Assembly (NCBI RefSeq): GCF_050948215.1
Contig: NC_135149.1
Span: 14,117,001 to 14,181,000 of the forward strand
DNA: 64,000 nucleotides
Source: Halictus rubicundus
Lineage: Eukaryota; Arthropoda; Insecta; Hymenoptera; Halictidae
Direction of reading: 5' to 3'
This document shows, one piece after another, positions 48,381 to 60,775 of this stretch. Both the position numbers and the translations under genes were made by a program. Position 1 is the first letter of the stretch; each line of letters starts with the position of its first letter. Below the pieces are notes generated by a model, which was given only the letters and a program-made list of their open reading frames with translations, had not been told where the DNA came from and searched no databases.

Positions 48381-50492
48381 TTTGTCTCTCTTCCCCTCGA
48401 TCGCCTGCTCTCTTTCTCTTAATCTTGTTTTATAGGATACCGAGTGTGGATCCTTCTGTCGTATAAAGAAGGACGGCCGTAACTAGTAATTTCGTCTAAA
48501 TTAATATAGCTTCGGCTTAGATCGCGGTGATAGATAAGCTCGTGACCTGCGCGACCACGGCTATCGATGGAATTCTGCTCGGGGAGGAGCGCGAATTTAG
48601 GTTCGCATAGTCGAACAGGGTTCGCTACTTCGATCATTATAGATGCGAGGCGGATAGTGGGGCTGGGACACTTTGGAAGAGGATCGGTGCAATTACTCTG
48701 ACACAGTTGTCGCAGAAAAATTAAATATGAAGCGAGTACCAAGGTCTTGCGGAAGTATGCTGGTTTTGAATTTTTTTCAGAACAACTATTAAACTTTTTG
48801 CTTTAGAATTTTGCACGAATATTTATAGATATTTTAAGTGTTCGAATCAATTTTTTCAAGCAAAAACAATAAAAATCACGCGAGTTATATATTATTTTAT
48901 GTTTTCAAAAAATGTGCGGTACTTTGAATTTCGATTGCTGGTGTTTGAAATCTTCTTCAGCATCTAGTTTGACGTTTAAATATTGGTTACAAAAGAGTAG
49001 AATTTCATTCTGTCGTAAAAGAGAACCATAGCATTCATATTTAATAGATTTCATTTGAAATTTGCATCACAAGTCTGACCCATAATTATAGACGAGCGAG
49101 AGTTTAAAATCGATCACATAGATTGAGTTGTATTTATTAAAAACGTTTTGTACTCACTCATTACGAACGAAAATAGCACAAAATAATACAACAGAATACC
49201 CGATCGCAGTTATCACGAATTAAGATAGCAATTACCATCTGCCCGTGATTGAGCCGATGATTGAGCACATGATTGCACAAACGCTGGTATATATATATAA
49301 CATTTAGCACCGTATGTAGTTTCCCTGATTTTTTTCTAGGAATAAACGATCGGAGGCCGCTAATCTTTCTTAAATTTTGTAAACTCATTTCGGCAGGACA
49401 GACCGCAAATTAGTCTGAGAATTTCCGAGGCAGGATCGCGTGAGGCAAATATAGTATTGAATTAATGGCTGGTGCGTATGCAGCACCTTTTCCTGTCGAG
49501 ACGGTCGGTTTGAATTAAGTTTTTGCGTAATGACGCCATAAACAGTAGCCGTTCTCGGAAATTGCAATTCTTATGCGGCAAGCATGCGCCCGGGTGTAAT
49601 TGAGTGATAGCCGACTGGCGGCTGCCACTTTCCGCAGCGATCAGGTGAACGAGAAAAATGATGGCTCTACACACTTCGAGACTTCATTTTTCCAGACGGT
49701 CCGCCGCGCCGCGCCGAGAGGATACGCGGTGGTATATCGAACGCGTCTCGCGGCGAAATGATTTAATAGATTCGTCGTTTGCATAATGGCGGCCCTTTTC
49801 TACAGCCTGTGTCTTGTCCATTTGTAAATGTCGCGTGTAATCGAACAAGACACGTGAGATGCGTGGCAAATGATCAATGCCCGATGAAAGTGAGACGTCT
49901 CGATGTTCGCGCAGATGCCTGCAGATTAGTGTAGTTGGCAATCTATCTTTAAACGAAATCGATCCTTCGCAGACATAGTTACAAAAAGGATCCTAGGATA
50001 TTCTTCTCCATTATCGTCTTAGATTTTAGAAGCAAGAAATTTATAATAGAAATTACTCTGAACAAGATTTCACGCTTGATACGAATACATTTCGTTGTAA
50101 TTAGACGTCGGATTTTATGCATTTATGATAGAGGTGAGTAGGTGCAATTTGGAACAGTAGTAAAAGTAAAAGACTAAGAGCATTGATATATTATTTTGTG
50201 GTATACTCAAATTATTGAAGGAAGATATATATTTTTATTTTACTGCTATATCTTGGAAACAATGGACAAACTTTTTATTTCCAGCATATTGTAATACTTT
50301 CATAGTTCCTGAATCGTGTTATATGCCAACGCCCAGATTAAGAGAACTAACGGAATATATTACAAACGCAGACCGAAAATAAATTAGTTATTTTAATTCC
50401 TTTTTCTTAATTTTTAAGACATTTTTTTTTTAAATTTTCTTAAACAATGTTCTTTAAAAATTTTAGAAAATTCGTAGTACGTAATCTACATA

Positions 50493-51119
50493 CGCAAGCT
50501 CACGAAAGTATTCGAACGCCTTTTAAAACAGTCTAACTTATTTTAAATTGGATCAAACGACCTGACTTTTTGAGCAATCAGAAAAATTGGTTTTCCAAAT
50601 GATGTGCAAAACAGATTTTGAAAAAATTGCAATTGGTAAGAATTACATGAGAAAATAAAAATGGCACTTTTTAAAACTTTTTTATTTGGGTCTATAATGA
50701 AAGTTTAAAATATGCGTTTTGTAGATCTGTGTTAGTTATACACATGCTGAAAATTTAGTTACCAATAGGTAATAGTGGTGAAAATCGTAGTTTTTCACGA
50801 CTTTCGGTCAGTTTCTGCTTAAAATCCACAGATTCCAACATTTTTCGATGCGTGCCATTTTTGTCTGCGTCAACCGATTTCGATAAAATTTTCAGTATGT
50901 GTACAACTAACATAGATCTACAAAACGCACAGTTTAAATTTTCATTCCAGGCACAAATAAAAAAGTTTTGGAAAGTGCCTTTTTTATTTGCTCTTATAAT
51001 TCCTAGGAATTAAAATTTTGCCAAACTTCTGATTGCTCAAAAACAGTCAGATCGTTTAGTCCATTTTACAAAAAGTTATACTATTTTAGAGGGCGTTCGA
51101 GCCGTTTCGTGAGCCAATG
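50493..51119. mobile_element. foldback element D, copy 2 (uninterrupted)
   Basis: Starts CGCAAGCTCACGAAAGTATT and ends GCCGTTTCGTGAGCCAATG, with a TA beside each end. The arms match copy 1. The centre reads CTGCTTAAAATCCACAG, the empty form of the TTAA site that is filled in copy 1. 627 bp. Confidence 0.88.
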
Positions 51120-53057
51120 TACAACAATATTTTATTTCCTAAATAAACCGGTTTATTAAACAAATATGCCGGCTTATCCTGTCTAGTCTAGACAACCCCG
51201 AAACCGGGGGATGTAATTTCCCAGTCTTCCCCGAAGGAATATGATCCGATTTCGTCTCTCTAAAACCGGCCGAACAAATTGCTTAATTTCCCCTGCACGC
51301 TACCCGAAAACTGCATCCGGTGACCAAAAAACTCCGGGGCCGTCTTCGGGTTCCCCGAAGCGTTGCGTTCCCTCGAGAGCGTAATCCTCGTGGAGAATCA
51401 TTAATGATCCGGATCAACGGAAGCGTATAGTTTGGTTCACGGCCGTTAACGTTCACGGGGCATTCCGTGGAACCAAAACAGTCAGGAATTAGCAGGTGTC
51501 GGATGAAATTGGCCGGGATCCATCATGGGGTCCCGGGGTCCGGGAGCGGAGCTCCGATGGACGCCTGGCGCTTCGAAGCGCGGCGCGAGGACGCTTCGCG
51601 GAAACCCGGGGCGGCAACACCGTGTGGAGGTTATCTCTTTCGCGTTGCGCAAAGCAACGACTTAATACGCGGGTTCCGAGGCTGGTTCTCTCGAACAGGA
51701 GCACGATACGCGGATCGATTTATGCATCTACATGCGTGATGGGCGGCAGGAGGGGGGAGGGGGCGCGTTCCGTGGTCCCGGGCCAACTGCAACGGACGCT
51801 CGCCGTTTTACGACCGCCGTTACATATTGAAAAGCGCGGAGGGAGGCAGGCCTGCCCTAGCACCACCGAAGATGCGAGATAAAAAATTAATAGGCGCTTT
51901 TGGCAACGAACCCCGGGCCAACCGGCACGAACAGATTTTATTAGGAAATTTTCGGAGAAGATGCCAGATATCTGTGCCAGCCAACCACTCCGCCTGATCC
52001 GGACCCTTCTGACCCCCCTTACCCTCCATCGCAACCACGTACACCGTGTCCTGTACACACAGATACGGACCCCACAGGCGGCTCGTTGGAATTCACTTTT
52101 CTGCCAAAATCGATTCTCGATACTGTTCGCCGGATACCGATCTGTCGCAGAGACGGACGCAAGCTGCCCACTCGAGGAGTTAGGCTAAAAGACCCATTTG
52201 CTGTCACCTACCCAAGCACCGTCATCCTAAATTGTTCTACTTAAAATAATACTGCTTAAAACGTTACGACGTCGTACACAAAACAATTTTGCTTGCAAAG
52301 TAAAACTATAACTACTAGTGAAAGCGAGAAAAATAAGAAAAAAAAAAGCGAACAATATAATAAAGTATAGGTAATGTTTCGGATAATATATATAGAAAAT
52401 AATATCGATAATAGGTTAACTTTTTCCCAAGTTTTTTAATTGAATATTTGGTCGATAGCGATTGGCATGAGCCAATGGCGGTAGCCTCGCGCTATTACTG
52501 TCACCCGTACAGTCTGCAGTCACGTGCAGTGTCGCCGGACCGGTTCGAAAGCATCAGTCAAACCGCTGCGAAAGTTTTATTTGCAGAAAATAAGCTTTAC
52601 ATTATCGTACGAGAGTTTACGTGCATGTACGCCATATTTTCAGCATCACGTAACGTTGAACGTTGTAAAACATATTTATCGAATTGGGGAAGAATTAATA
52701 TTCGATGTCCAAGTCAATATATGCGGAACATTTTCGAAGAATTAAAATTCAGAGCTCACGCGCTCCGATATTGAATAAGGTCGTTTCCCTTAAAAAGCAT
52801 GTGACATGTTCTGAACGTCATTGGGTTGCATACTAAATCGACCCTGAAGAACCGGCCTGTACCCCGCGGATGCCACCAAATATCTGGTTTACCCACACAG
52901 GTCATCGACACTCTCGATCAATTAATTTTTCTGCGGTAACTGATACTTGTCTCTCTGGTCTTGTACAGATCGACGATACGGATCTTCCGATGATAGTCAC
53001 GCACATCTTGACTGGATAAGCGGTGCTGTCGCTGGTGCAACACGCGTGGTCGACGTA
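51120..53057. other. GC-rich non-coding patch and flank
   Basis: 51240-52200 is GC-rich, with overlapping frames on both strands (for example 51496-51882) that look like by-products of composition. Confidence 0.55.
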
Positions 53058-53065
53058 GGTGTAAC
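53058..53065. repeat. hAT target-site duplication, left copy
   Basis: GGTGTAAC, directly abutting the left end of the hAT element and identical to 53961-53968. Confidence 0.92.
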
Positions 53066-53960
53066 TAGTGTTCCTGATTTCTCAACATTTTTCATTTCTC
53101 GAGAAATGAGAAATAAGACTATATTTCTCGAGAATTCTCGAGAATTTTTAATAAAATAAAAAAATATTGGGAAACCTTTACCAAATTTTTATAAAGTGAA
53201 ACATTACGCTTTTGTTTTGAAATAACTTCTTAAGAAGCATAATGCGTCTAATGTAGAATCAGACAATCTACTTCTTTTTTTTGTAACAAAATCTGTAGCC
53301 GTAGAAAAATTTCTTTCATTTTGTGTGGATGTTGGCTTTATCGTATACAGAACATCCAAAAGTTGCTGAAGATTGGGTGTCTTTTTTCCAGTGGACTCAA
53401 AAATTTGGAATTCCGTTGTTAGAGTCCGGAATTTATTTTCTTCTGCTGCTAAACTCTTGACACTAACTTCTTGAAGACTGTCTGCAATTTCTAATTCTAA
53501 CTGTTTTTCCAGTGATAGTTCTTCATTCTGAGAATCTGAAAGTTTTTCACCATTTTCATAAGAATCATTGTTATATTTTCCAAGAAGTCTGCTTAGAATT
53601 TGTTTTGCCATTTTATACATATCCGCCTTGGATGTTAAATAAAAAAATGTATCTTCTGAATCTTTTTGCAGAGATTCTGGATTATGCAGATATTTTATAA
53701 GGGATACAACAATCTTGTCTCTTCTTTTAGATATTTCTTCTGTAATAACAACAAGAAACTTATTACTCAATTCAGTATTCAGTTTTTCTAAAGTTTTAAA
53801 TAAGAATTTAAGAGAATTTAAGAATATATATGTTATAAAATAAACGAGATTTATAAGAATTTTCCTAGATTTAAATTTCTCGAGAAATACTGGAATTTCT
53901 CGAGAAATCAGAAATAATCAATTATAAAATTTCTTGAGAAATTCTCGAGAAGGAACACTA
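53066..53960 (-). mobile_element. short hAT element with perfect 8-bp target duplication
   Basis: The element begins TAGTGTTCCT and ends with the exact inverse, AGGAACACTA. It is flanked by the identical 8-mer GGTGTAAC at 53058-53065 and 53961-53968, the target-site length typical of hAT transposons. Near both ends are several copies of CTCGAGAA (three near the left end, three or more near the right), the kind of subterminal repeat hAT transposases bind. At 895 bp it is far shorter than an autonomous hAT element and probably derives from a full-length one by internal deletion. Confidence 0.93.
53204..53770 (-). pseudogene. hAT transposase C-terminal fragment (dimerisation domain)
   Basis: This 188-codon frame inside the hAT element ends with the hallmark C-terminal block NERNFSTATDFVTKKRSRLS followed by ALCFLRSYF. 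It corresponds to the hAT dimerisation region (family pattern S-x-R-x-F-S-x-x-x, then K-R-x-x-L). The N-terminal BED zinc finger and most of the RNase H-like catalytic domain are absent, as complete hAT transposases are several hundred residues longer. The first ~110 residues are charged and probably helical. The frame is open throughout. It could be a remnant, or could still be made and act as a dimerising competitor; the sequence cannot decide. Confidence 0.85.
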
Positions 53961-53968
53961 GGTGTAAC
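53961..53968. repeat. hAT target-site duplication, right copy
   Basis: GGTGTAAC, directly abutting the right end of the hAT element. Perfect identity of the two copies argues for a young insertion. Confidence 0.92.
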
Positions 53969-54236
53969 TCCAGGTACTGCGCTCTTAAAATTAGTTCTCT
54001 TATCAATTTAACACCGAGTTCTAACATTAGAATTCGCTGATATATTGAATATTTTCTCCTACCAAAAGAGGATTTTCTTTGCTCATTAAAAGTGAATTTT
54101 TCATTGAAAAACAAGCGGCTACAAGCGGCTTCTCCTTAATCACATGCACATTTCCAACGAGTCACAATTTAATCATTAAAATAAGAACATGCGTAAGATT
54201 CCCCCTAAAAATGAACTGATTTACATTACAAGCTAA

Positions 54237-54383
54237 TTAACCTCTTAAGTACGGCGCGCCTGTCCGCAACTCCGTTTCCCAAGGACGGCGCGCCTGGCCC
54301 CGGATGGCACAAAAGCCACTATAGTGGTTCGTAGTGATTCAAACTGATGCTTTCCACGGAAACCGCTATAGTGGCGTACTTAA
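54237..54383 (+). mobile_element. TTAA-flanked short element E, copy 2
   Basis: Starts TTAACCTCTTAAGTACGGCG, runs through GTCCGCAACTCCGTTTCCCA and GGCACAAAAGCCACTATAGT, and ends GGCGTACTTAA. It abuts another TTAA-bounded block to its right. Confidence 0.8.
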
Positions 54384-54704
54384 CACTTAGCCGACCGATC
54401 GGGGAGATCTCCTCACTTTAAAGTATGTCGGCGCACAACCGATCGGGGAGATCTCCCACTTTGACCTTGGCAACGCGTTTCTCGTTTTCTGTTATTATTA
54501 ACTACCTTGATCTGGAGTTGTGAACGAAAACACCCACAACTGACACCGACACTGACCCCGACTGACACTGACCCCATTGATCACATAAATAATTTTCGGA
54601 CGTTTTGATTTCAAATAGTGAATTTCAGTTCGTGTTGCTTCCGAAAAATGCACGGTGGAAACCGTACAGTTCGCTGTGGCGCGCGCGGTCGGCTAAGAGG
54701 TTAA
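54380..54704. mobile_element. TTAA-bounded block with CTTAGCCGACCG inverted ends
   Basis: Starts TTAACACTTAGCCGACCG and ends CGGTCGGCTAAGAGGTTAA. Inside is a near-repeat of CCGATCGGGGAGATCTCC (about 54396 and 54438), which contains the palindrome GGAGATCTCC. It shares one TTAA with element E copy 2; together they look like one composite (54237-54704) whose outer ends, TTAACCTCTTA and TAAGAGGTTAA, are inverse. Confidence 0.7.
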
Positions 54705-55191
54705 TCAGTTTTTGATACAGAACCTACAGTAATGGCTTGAGAAATTTATTCAGAAAGAAAATTTGTAAAGAAAATCACTGTCTCGTGACCACTTTGTGAA
54801 TTTGAATCGTTATTAGAAAATGTTCATCTAAATTCGACTACTCTCCCATAATATTGTTCCAGCATCTGCTCTATTCTGAATCACTCCATAGCAACACTGT
54901 CTGTCTAATTCCTAGTGAAATAAAAATCAGTATAGTAAAACAAACCCGGTGACAATTTGCATCCACCTAACTGCGAAGTGGAGTATCGAGCGAGTCATCG
55001 AAACGAGCCCCCGCGATCGTTTCCGGGGCGCGATAACTCGCTTTAAGTTGCAGCGAGCCAGTCGTTCGTAACGAGAACGTATTACCCACGTCATAGGTCT
55101 TGAAAGCAACAAAACTGGGATTTTTCGCGAGGCGGAATCCCTTGAACGTAGTGGAACCGCTTCGCGGGCCGGACCGGGCCGAGCCGGGCCT

Positions 55192-55222
55192 GTCTCTCTC
55201 TCTCTCTCTCTTTCTGTCTCTC
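55192..55222 (+). repeat. TC microsatellite
   Basis: (TC)n run, slightly interrupted at its right end. Confidence 0.93.
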
Positions 55223-55917
55223 CGTCCTATCTCTCGGTCAATGTTCTTAAACAATCGGTTCTGTTCACGGCAATATCGTCGATAAGTATCTCGAGACGGC
55301 TCTCGGAGCCATGAGCTACGATCTACGTAGTGGTATGTGGTACTTTGATGGCGGCCAGCCAGAAGTAAATCTAAGGTTTACGAGGCAGTACCGCCTCTTA
55401 CTAGCACCTCCTCGAGCACTCCCCAAAGTTCGACGAGAGCGAGAGAGAGAGAGAGGAGAAGCGCGGTCAGAGAGAGACAGAGGAAGAACGAGTGCTCGTT
55501 GCTCGGCCGCTCATAATTCTCATAATAAATCGCCTCGAACAACTGACGCCCGCTTTACAAAGGAATCACCGACCGAAGGGAGGGCCGCCGTGGCAAACGG
55601 ATCGGGAAACAATGGCTCTCGCCCGGCGCGGCGATCGCGAAACAATCGTTCCGGAGAAACGTTGTAATAACTCGCCCCTCGTCGCTTTGAGCGCGTCGAA
55701 CCAGCGAAAAGAAGCCGTGGCTCTCATTAATTTCTGTAATTACCGGCCAGCTACGGCACCGGTCGACTCGTACGTTCCGGAACGTATGCGAACGCTCGGA
55801 TAGAAATGTTAATTTAATTGAGCCACGCGTTCATTGTTTTACCGCTTTATTGTTTTCCACGCGGTTCTCGGGCTTAATACGCTCCGTTCAGTCAAGCTCC
55901 TATTATCTCGAGAATTT

Positions 55918-55990
55918 TTAACCCTTCGCACCCGAAGCTATTCGATGCCGATGACTTTTGGTGATCTTCATGAAGATTTGATGCAAAACG
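55918..55990. repeat. end of a TTAA-type repeat
   Basis: TTAACCCTTCGCACCCGAAG resembles 8371-8390. The other end was not found. Confidence 0.45.
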
Positions 55991-56089
55991 GTAAAGTCGT
56001 TTAAAGAATCTCAATATTTTGGTATTTTCATCTTATCGCAGTTATCGAGAAAATCAATAAATGTTTACGTAGCTCCCGTAGCTTGGAAA

Positions 56090-56259
56090 TATATATGTCG
56101 CCAAGGCCTGGGAGATAAACGTCGCGGAATTATCCCCACTACCGCGGGGTATACCCTGTGAGAAGGAGTGTAAACATAACACGGCTCGGGTATGTCACCT
56201 GGACGATGCACGTCGCCGGCAAGACCCGTGTTGTTGATATATACCGAGACTTCACTGTA
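56090..56259 (-). mobile_element. MITE family A, copy 10
   Basis: Left terminal TACAGTGATTTCTC is lost or replaced; it is recognisable from TATATGTCGCCAAGGCC through CCCCACTACCGCGGGGTATA to CCGAGACTTCACTGTA. Confidence 0.85.
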
Positions 56260-59200
56260 ATGCAAAACAGAGAAAACAAGCGGAAAGATGTATTTCTCTG
56301 GAATTTCGACCTCCAGCACTGTCATAATCACCGGCACATAGTCAGTCGCCGCTCCGGGTAACAACCACCTACCTTCCCGGACGAGGGGAATTCTTTTGCT
56401 AGCCGAAAATATCGGTCCAAGGAAAGAAGCTGCGTCCGCAAAAAACCTGTCGGACACGTTGAAACGTGCTGAAAAATCTAAAACTCCGAACTGAAATTCC
56501 GCGAATAAAAAAATGAAAGGAAGTGGCACGAAGAGACTCGGACTCGCGTCCGAGGAACAGCACAGAAGCTCACGGGACCTACAGGACACATCGCATCTTC
56601 CCATAGCGCGGGGATAATTTGAACAACCCTCAATTTCCCGAAAGGAGGATACACGTCGTGCAACATAGTCGACAGCTGTTGGACGCAACCGTGGCCCTTT
56701 TTAATTGAAAAAAAGTCGTCCTGGCGGATGCTGGAGGTCCAATTTGTTCGATTATCCCGAGAGAAGGTAGCGGGTCGGACGAAGACCGAGGAACATCGGG
56801 TGCCGGAGAGGGGAATAGTGGGGGGGGGGGAAGGGCCCGACGGGGGCCCTATGGTGGAGGAAAGGTGGCCCTGGCGGGTCGGTCCCCGGGCCCGGGACAG
56901 AAAACCTACTATAGATTACCGGGCCTGTTATTACGAGGAAGAGCGGAGGTTTTTTCGGGACCAAAAATTGGTTTTTAATGCGGGGTTCGTCGCTTTCTTC
57001 TGCCCGGAGGGGGCCTCTGTCGGTAATAACTATATTATCGAGCCCTATGACCACGCGCTTCACCATTATACACGTTTCGCATTTGCTATAGCGGTTTATG
57101 GGAGCTGGCTCGGGTGGATCGCTCGAGAGGGTGTTACAATGTGTATCGAGCAAAAATATTGGTGTGTAATTTTCAAGGAAACTCGACGACCTCGCCGACC
57201 CGTTTTGCAACCATCATCCCGATCCCTGGTAAACAATTACGCTCCAGAAAATAACCGAACGATTTTTAATTAATCTTTTTCCGCGGGCTTTTGAATATCC
57301 AGCCGGCCTCGAAATGATGGAGCAATTTCCGAAAGGATTATGTTGTTTCGCGTGAAACGACCGATTTCGGAATCTTTGGGGATCGAAGTTTTCGTTGGGG
57401 AATAGTATTACGGCCTCGTATCTGCTGGTTAGTATTAAACAATGTAACAGCTGCAATCAATACACGTTCCATATGCTAATACTAGACTGCGGATCTTTAT
57501 GCATTTATGCCTTCTGAAATTTTACAAAAAAAAAAAGCTAGAATATAACATTCGACAGAGTTTAGTACAGTTTTAGAAAATATTATTTAGAAAATAATAT
57601 TTTATTTGGTTTCTCCTTCTTAAGATCCGTCTAGAAAAATTGCAAATTGCATAAACTCCCGCAGTTTGGTTATTACCAATATATTTAAATTTGCTTTTTT
57701 AATATTCAGAAATTGATATCCATTAAATATTTCAAATTGGTTTAGTCTAGACATAACCTCTTTTGATATCATACCTCTAATGTGATCGATTATATTGATC
57801 AAATTTTGTTCCGGAACTAAAGAGTTTAGTGAGTGTTTTATAATTGCATTGGAAAACGTTTTTTGGATCAGCTTGAAAGTTAAAATTGTAAATAAATTAA
57901 ATGCGGACAGAAATTATTTAAATTTTTCAAATGTTCATCTTGCCGGGTGGAAGACTGTTAAATTTCTAGTGAACAGTTGTGTGTAAATGATAAGAGAATT
58001 AACGTCCGACTGTCAAGGATTTTCGCTCGTTGTTTGACGAATTCGTTGCTGCACGCTACTAAATCAAGTCAGTCCGGAGTTGCCGAAGGGGAAGCAGGTC
58101 TAATAGAATTCTGTCAATTATCCCACACAGATCACAAGGTGCCCAGTTACCTATTTCTATTAGGCGTATTATTATAAGTATTCGTCGGAAGGATGGCCAA
58201 TTACGGCAAAGATTTCTGTAAAAAAGAGACCCGCCTCATTATTACGGACCTTCTGGCGGCGAGCAATGAACTTCAGTCGGAATTTCTCCGAAATTGAACT
58301 GCCGAACCAACACATGGTTCAAGCGAACCAAACATGAATTTCCCCGTATTCGAAAAGTCAAAGACTGAAAATATATTTCTGGTGTTATTGAGACCACTGA
58401 TACCACAGTATTAGTGTGTATAGAAAATTTGAAGTTGCGTTTACCCTTCAAATGGTTCCCATTCAACATAAATTATGGCACCGAAAGGTACCATTAAGGC
58501 AATAAGCCTCTCAAGTTCTAGTTGTCAGTAGATGATGTACAAAATAGTCAGACAAGTGAAGTTAGAAAATTAGACTGACTCGATCTCCTGACACAAGGGG
58601 ATAATAAAAACACATAAACATTAATAAAACATTGATTCAAACCTGTCATTTCAATACTTTCCACTTTGAATTTCTGAATTTTGTCTTCAGAGTGACGTCG
58701 CCGCACACATACTTGTCTAAAATGGCTACTAATTTTTATTTTGGCTTTTCGAAGGGTTATCAGTTGACGTACACAAAAGATTCTTCAAAAATTCGATTTT
58801 GGTCCCGGAAGAAACGGGATTCCGGGCCACCGATCGAACGAATCCGATCGCCTAATCGCGACGTCAGTGGTCGCGTGAAGAAACGGTTGCGTAGGCCGCG
58901 TCCAGTTGCGTCATTTCCTAGCGGAACCAGTGCGCGGTCGAGCGACCACCAGTAAATTTCTATTAACGGCGCGGCGTTCGAAACAATTGGCCATTAAATC
59001 GAACGGTCCCGCGGTAGATAATAACTGGCAATAATCGGCCGGGGCCACCGGTTAGCTTCGACGCTGCTGGGACCCTCGCTCACGGTTCGGTATACCGAAA
59101 CAAGCCGAGCATCGGTAATGAGAGGCCAATTAGAACACCCCGCCGATGGAATTATCCCCCGACGGTTCGAAATTCAAACTGGCTGCCGTGAGCGTTCCTC

Positions 59201-60092
59201 TTAATGCCCCCGAGACACGCGAGAAAGAGAGAGGAGAGACTCCGGAATGGAAGAGAGACTGAGACATACGCACACGACCACACACACACACGCACACATA
59301 CACGCCGTCCGAAGGAGGAGAGAACAACTCCTGCCGTTCCTCCTTCTCACTTTCATGCGACCGGACACTGGCGAAATCGTGTCCACGATCGACCATCCCC
59401 GTGTCGCTCCTCCTTTTTTCGTAATTCATTTTCGAAGATTTTTTGGTTAATACTGTTCCATGATACCGGGCACCGTGAAATTGCATTCGCCTTGATGAAC
59501 TTGCATTTTTCGAATCAACATTTTTTTATGCATGCGATGCTCTCTTTCGCTCCGTGCGTTCCGGATGAGCGGCGGCGTTGGTTGCATTTTGAAGGAATTT
59601 TGGGGATATGGCTGATTCAAATCATTTCAATTTGAAATTCGTTGTATATGACGAGTTTTACATTATTTAGAAGAGTGCACACAGTTTGCTTGGAAAAGTT
59701 AAAGTAAAAATGATCCACCGCACTGAAACGATATCTACTAATATACGAAATACTTAAAACGGCTCCAACATTTATTAAGACCGTCGAACGCGGAATTAAT
59801 ACCTGTCCATTTCACCGCACCCTCACAAACGGCTGTACACAGTCTACAATGCGGAGTCTTTGAAACCCTTAATTGGTAAAATGCACGTCATTATCCTCCG
59901 CCAATCGGAAGTCGGAACTCAGATAGGCGTTCTCCAACAGCCATTTTGAAGAGTAATAAAGGGGCAAATATTGGAGCCACTGGAGTAGTGTATCCCAACA
60001 TTTTTTGTTAACGCAAGAACAACGTCCCTAATACCTGTATTACAGGTGCCATTAGTCGCATGGATCTAGCAATAAAATACATCAATCACAGT
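56260..60092. other. non-coding; GC-rich patch and CA microsatellite
   Basis: A G-run lies at about 56819-56830. The 181-codon frame at 56728-57273 is opposed by a 152-codon frame on the other strand and has no recognisable domain. Confidence 0.55.
59266..59304 (+). repeat. CA microsatellite
   Basis: Imperfect (CA)n run, ACACACACACGCACACATACAC-like. Confidence 0.9.
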
Positions 60093-60775
60093 CACTATAA
60101 ATTGTAACCGACGGCTAGACTGGGAATTTAATGTATTTATGAGAACATGCAAATGAATAAACCATTCGAAATAACGACCCTCGTAACTTTTAACACTCCG
60201 CTAAGCTGTTTATGATATTTCCAGCTGAAGTCAGTAATTTCATGTAAGATTTAAGAAGCAATATATAAATATTCGGATTAATCTTGTAGATCAATGAAGC
60301 TACAATATTTAATGAAATGCAGGTAAACCTGTGAAGCAATTTTATTACGTATTGAACTGTCAAATAAACTCATTGGATAAAAAAAAGAAAGCTACGAACA
60401 AATTCACTATAAATCGTGGCTAATGTTTGCGAGTTACACGCATTTACGAGAGAACATGCAAATGAATCATTAAAAATCGCGACTCTGACAATTTTCGAAA
60501 CTCTATTCAGTTGTTTATTATATCTCCAGGTTATAGTTGTGTGTTAAGAAGTTCGAAAATAATTTATCAAACTTCGGAGTTTGCGCACTGGGAATTAATC
60601 TACTGACGAATCACTCTAGGACCCAGCCACGATAAACACATTTCACTCGGATTGTAAAATTTAATAAAATACAGCTATGCCCACCGAGAAATCTTTCATC
60701 TCTTATTGAACTGTCTAAGCGACTAACTTATTGCATAATAAAACTATAAACCGGTATCGACCGTCGGATTATGGA
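60093..60775. repeat. diverged tandem duplication carrying octamer motifs
   Basis: Unit 1 is about 60093-60403, unit 2 about 60404-60741, and a third partial unit starts near 60742. Each unit begins with CACTATAAA-like sequence and has a matching tail with ATTGAACTGTC. The best-kept block is GAGAACATGCAAATGAAT, identical in both units (60141 and 60450) and containing the octamer ATGCAAAT, a known POU-domain binding site. No ORF. Confidence 0.8.

Larger units (their letters stand above)
42167..50492. other. non-coding; MITE B copy 4, element C and a CTTT microsatellite
   Basis: The remaining sequence has no supported gene. Frames near 47825-48325 lie in GC-rich DNA and show no family motif. 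Confidence 0.6.
54705..56089. other. non-coding; TC and GA low-complexity runs
   Basis: Nothing else is recognised apart from the repeat end at 55918. Confidence 0.6.

Noticed and set aside
51467..52207. Several frames of 70-128 codons on both strands
   Set aside because: GC-rich composition keeps all frames open; no family motif or exon signal.
56065..56688. 207-codon frame on the - strand
   Set aside because: Its C-terminal part is translated MITE A copy 10; the rest has no recognisable feature.
56728..57273. 181-codon frame on the + strand, opposed by a 152-codon frame
   Set aside because: Lies in a GC-rich patch with a G-run; no domain, no splice context, and a comparable frame on the other strand.
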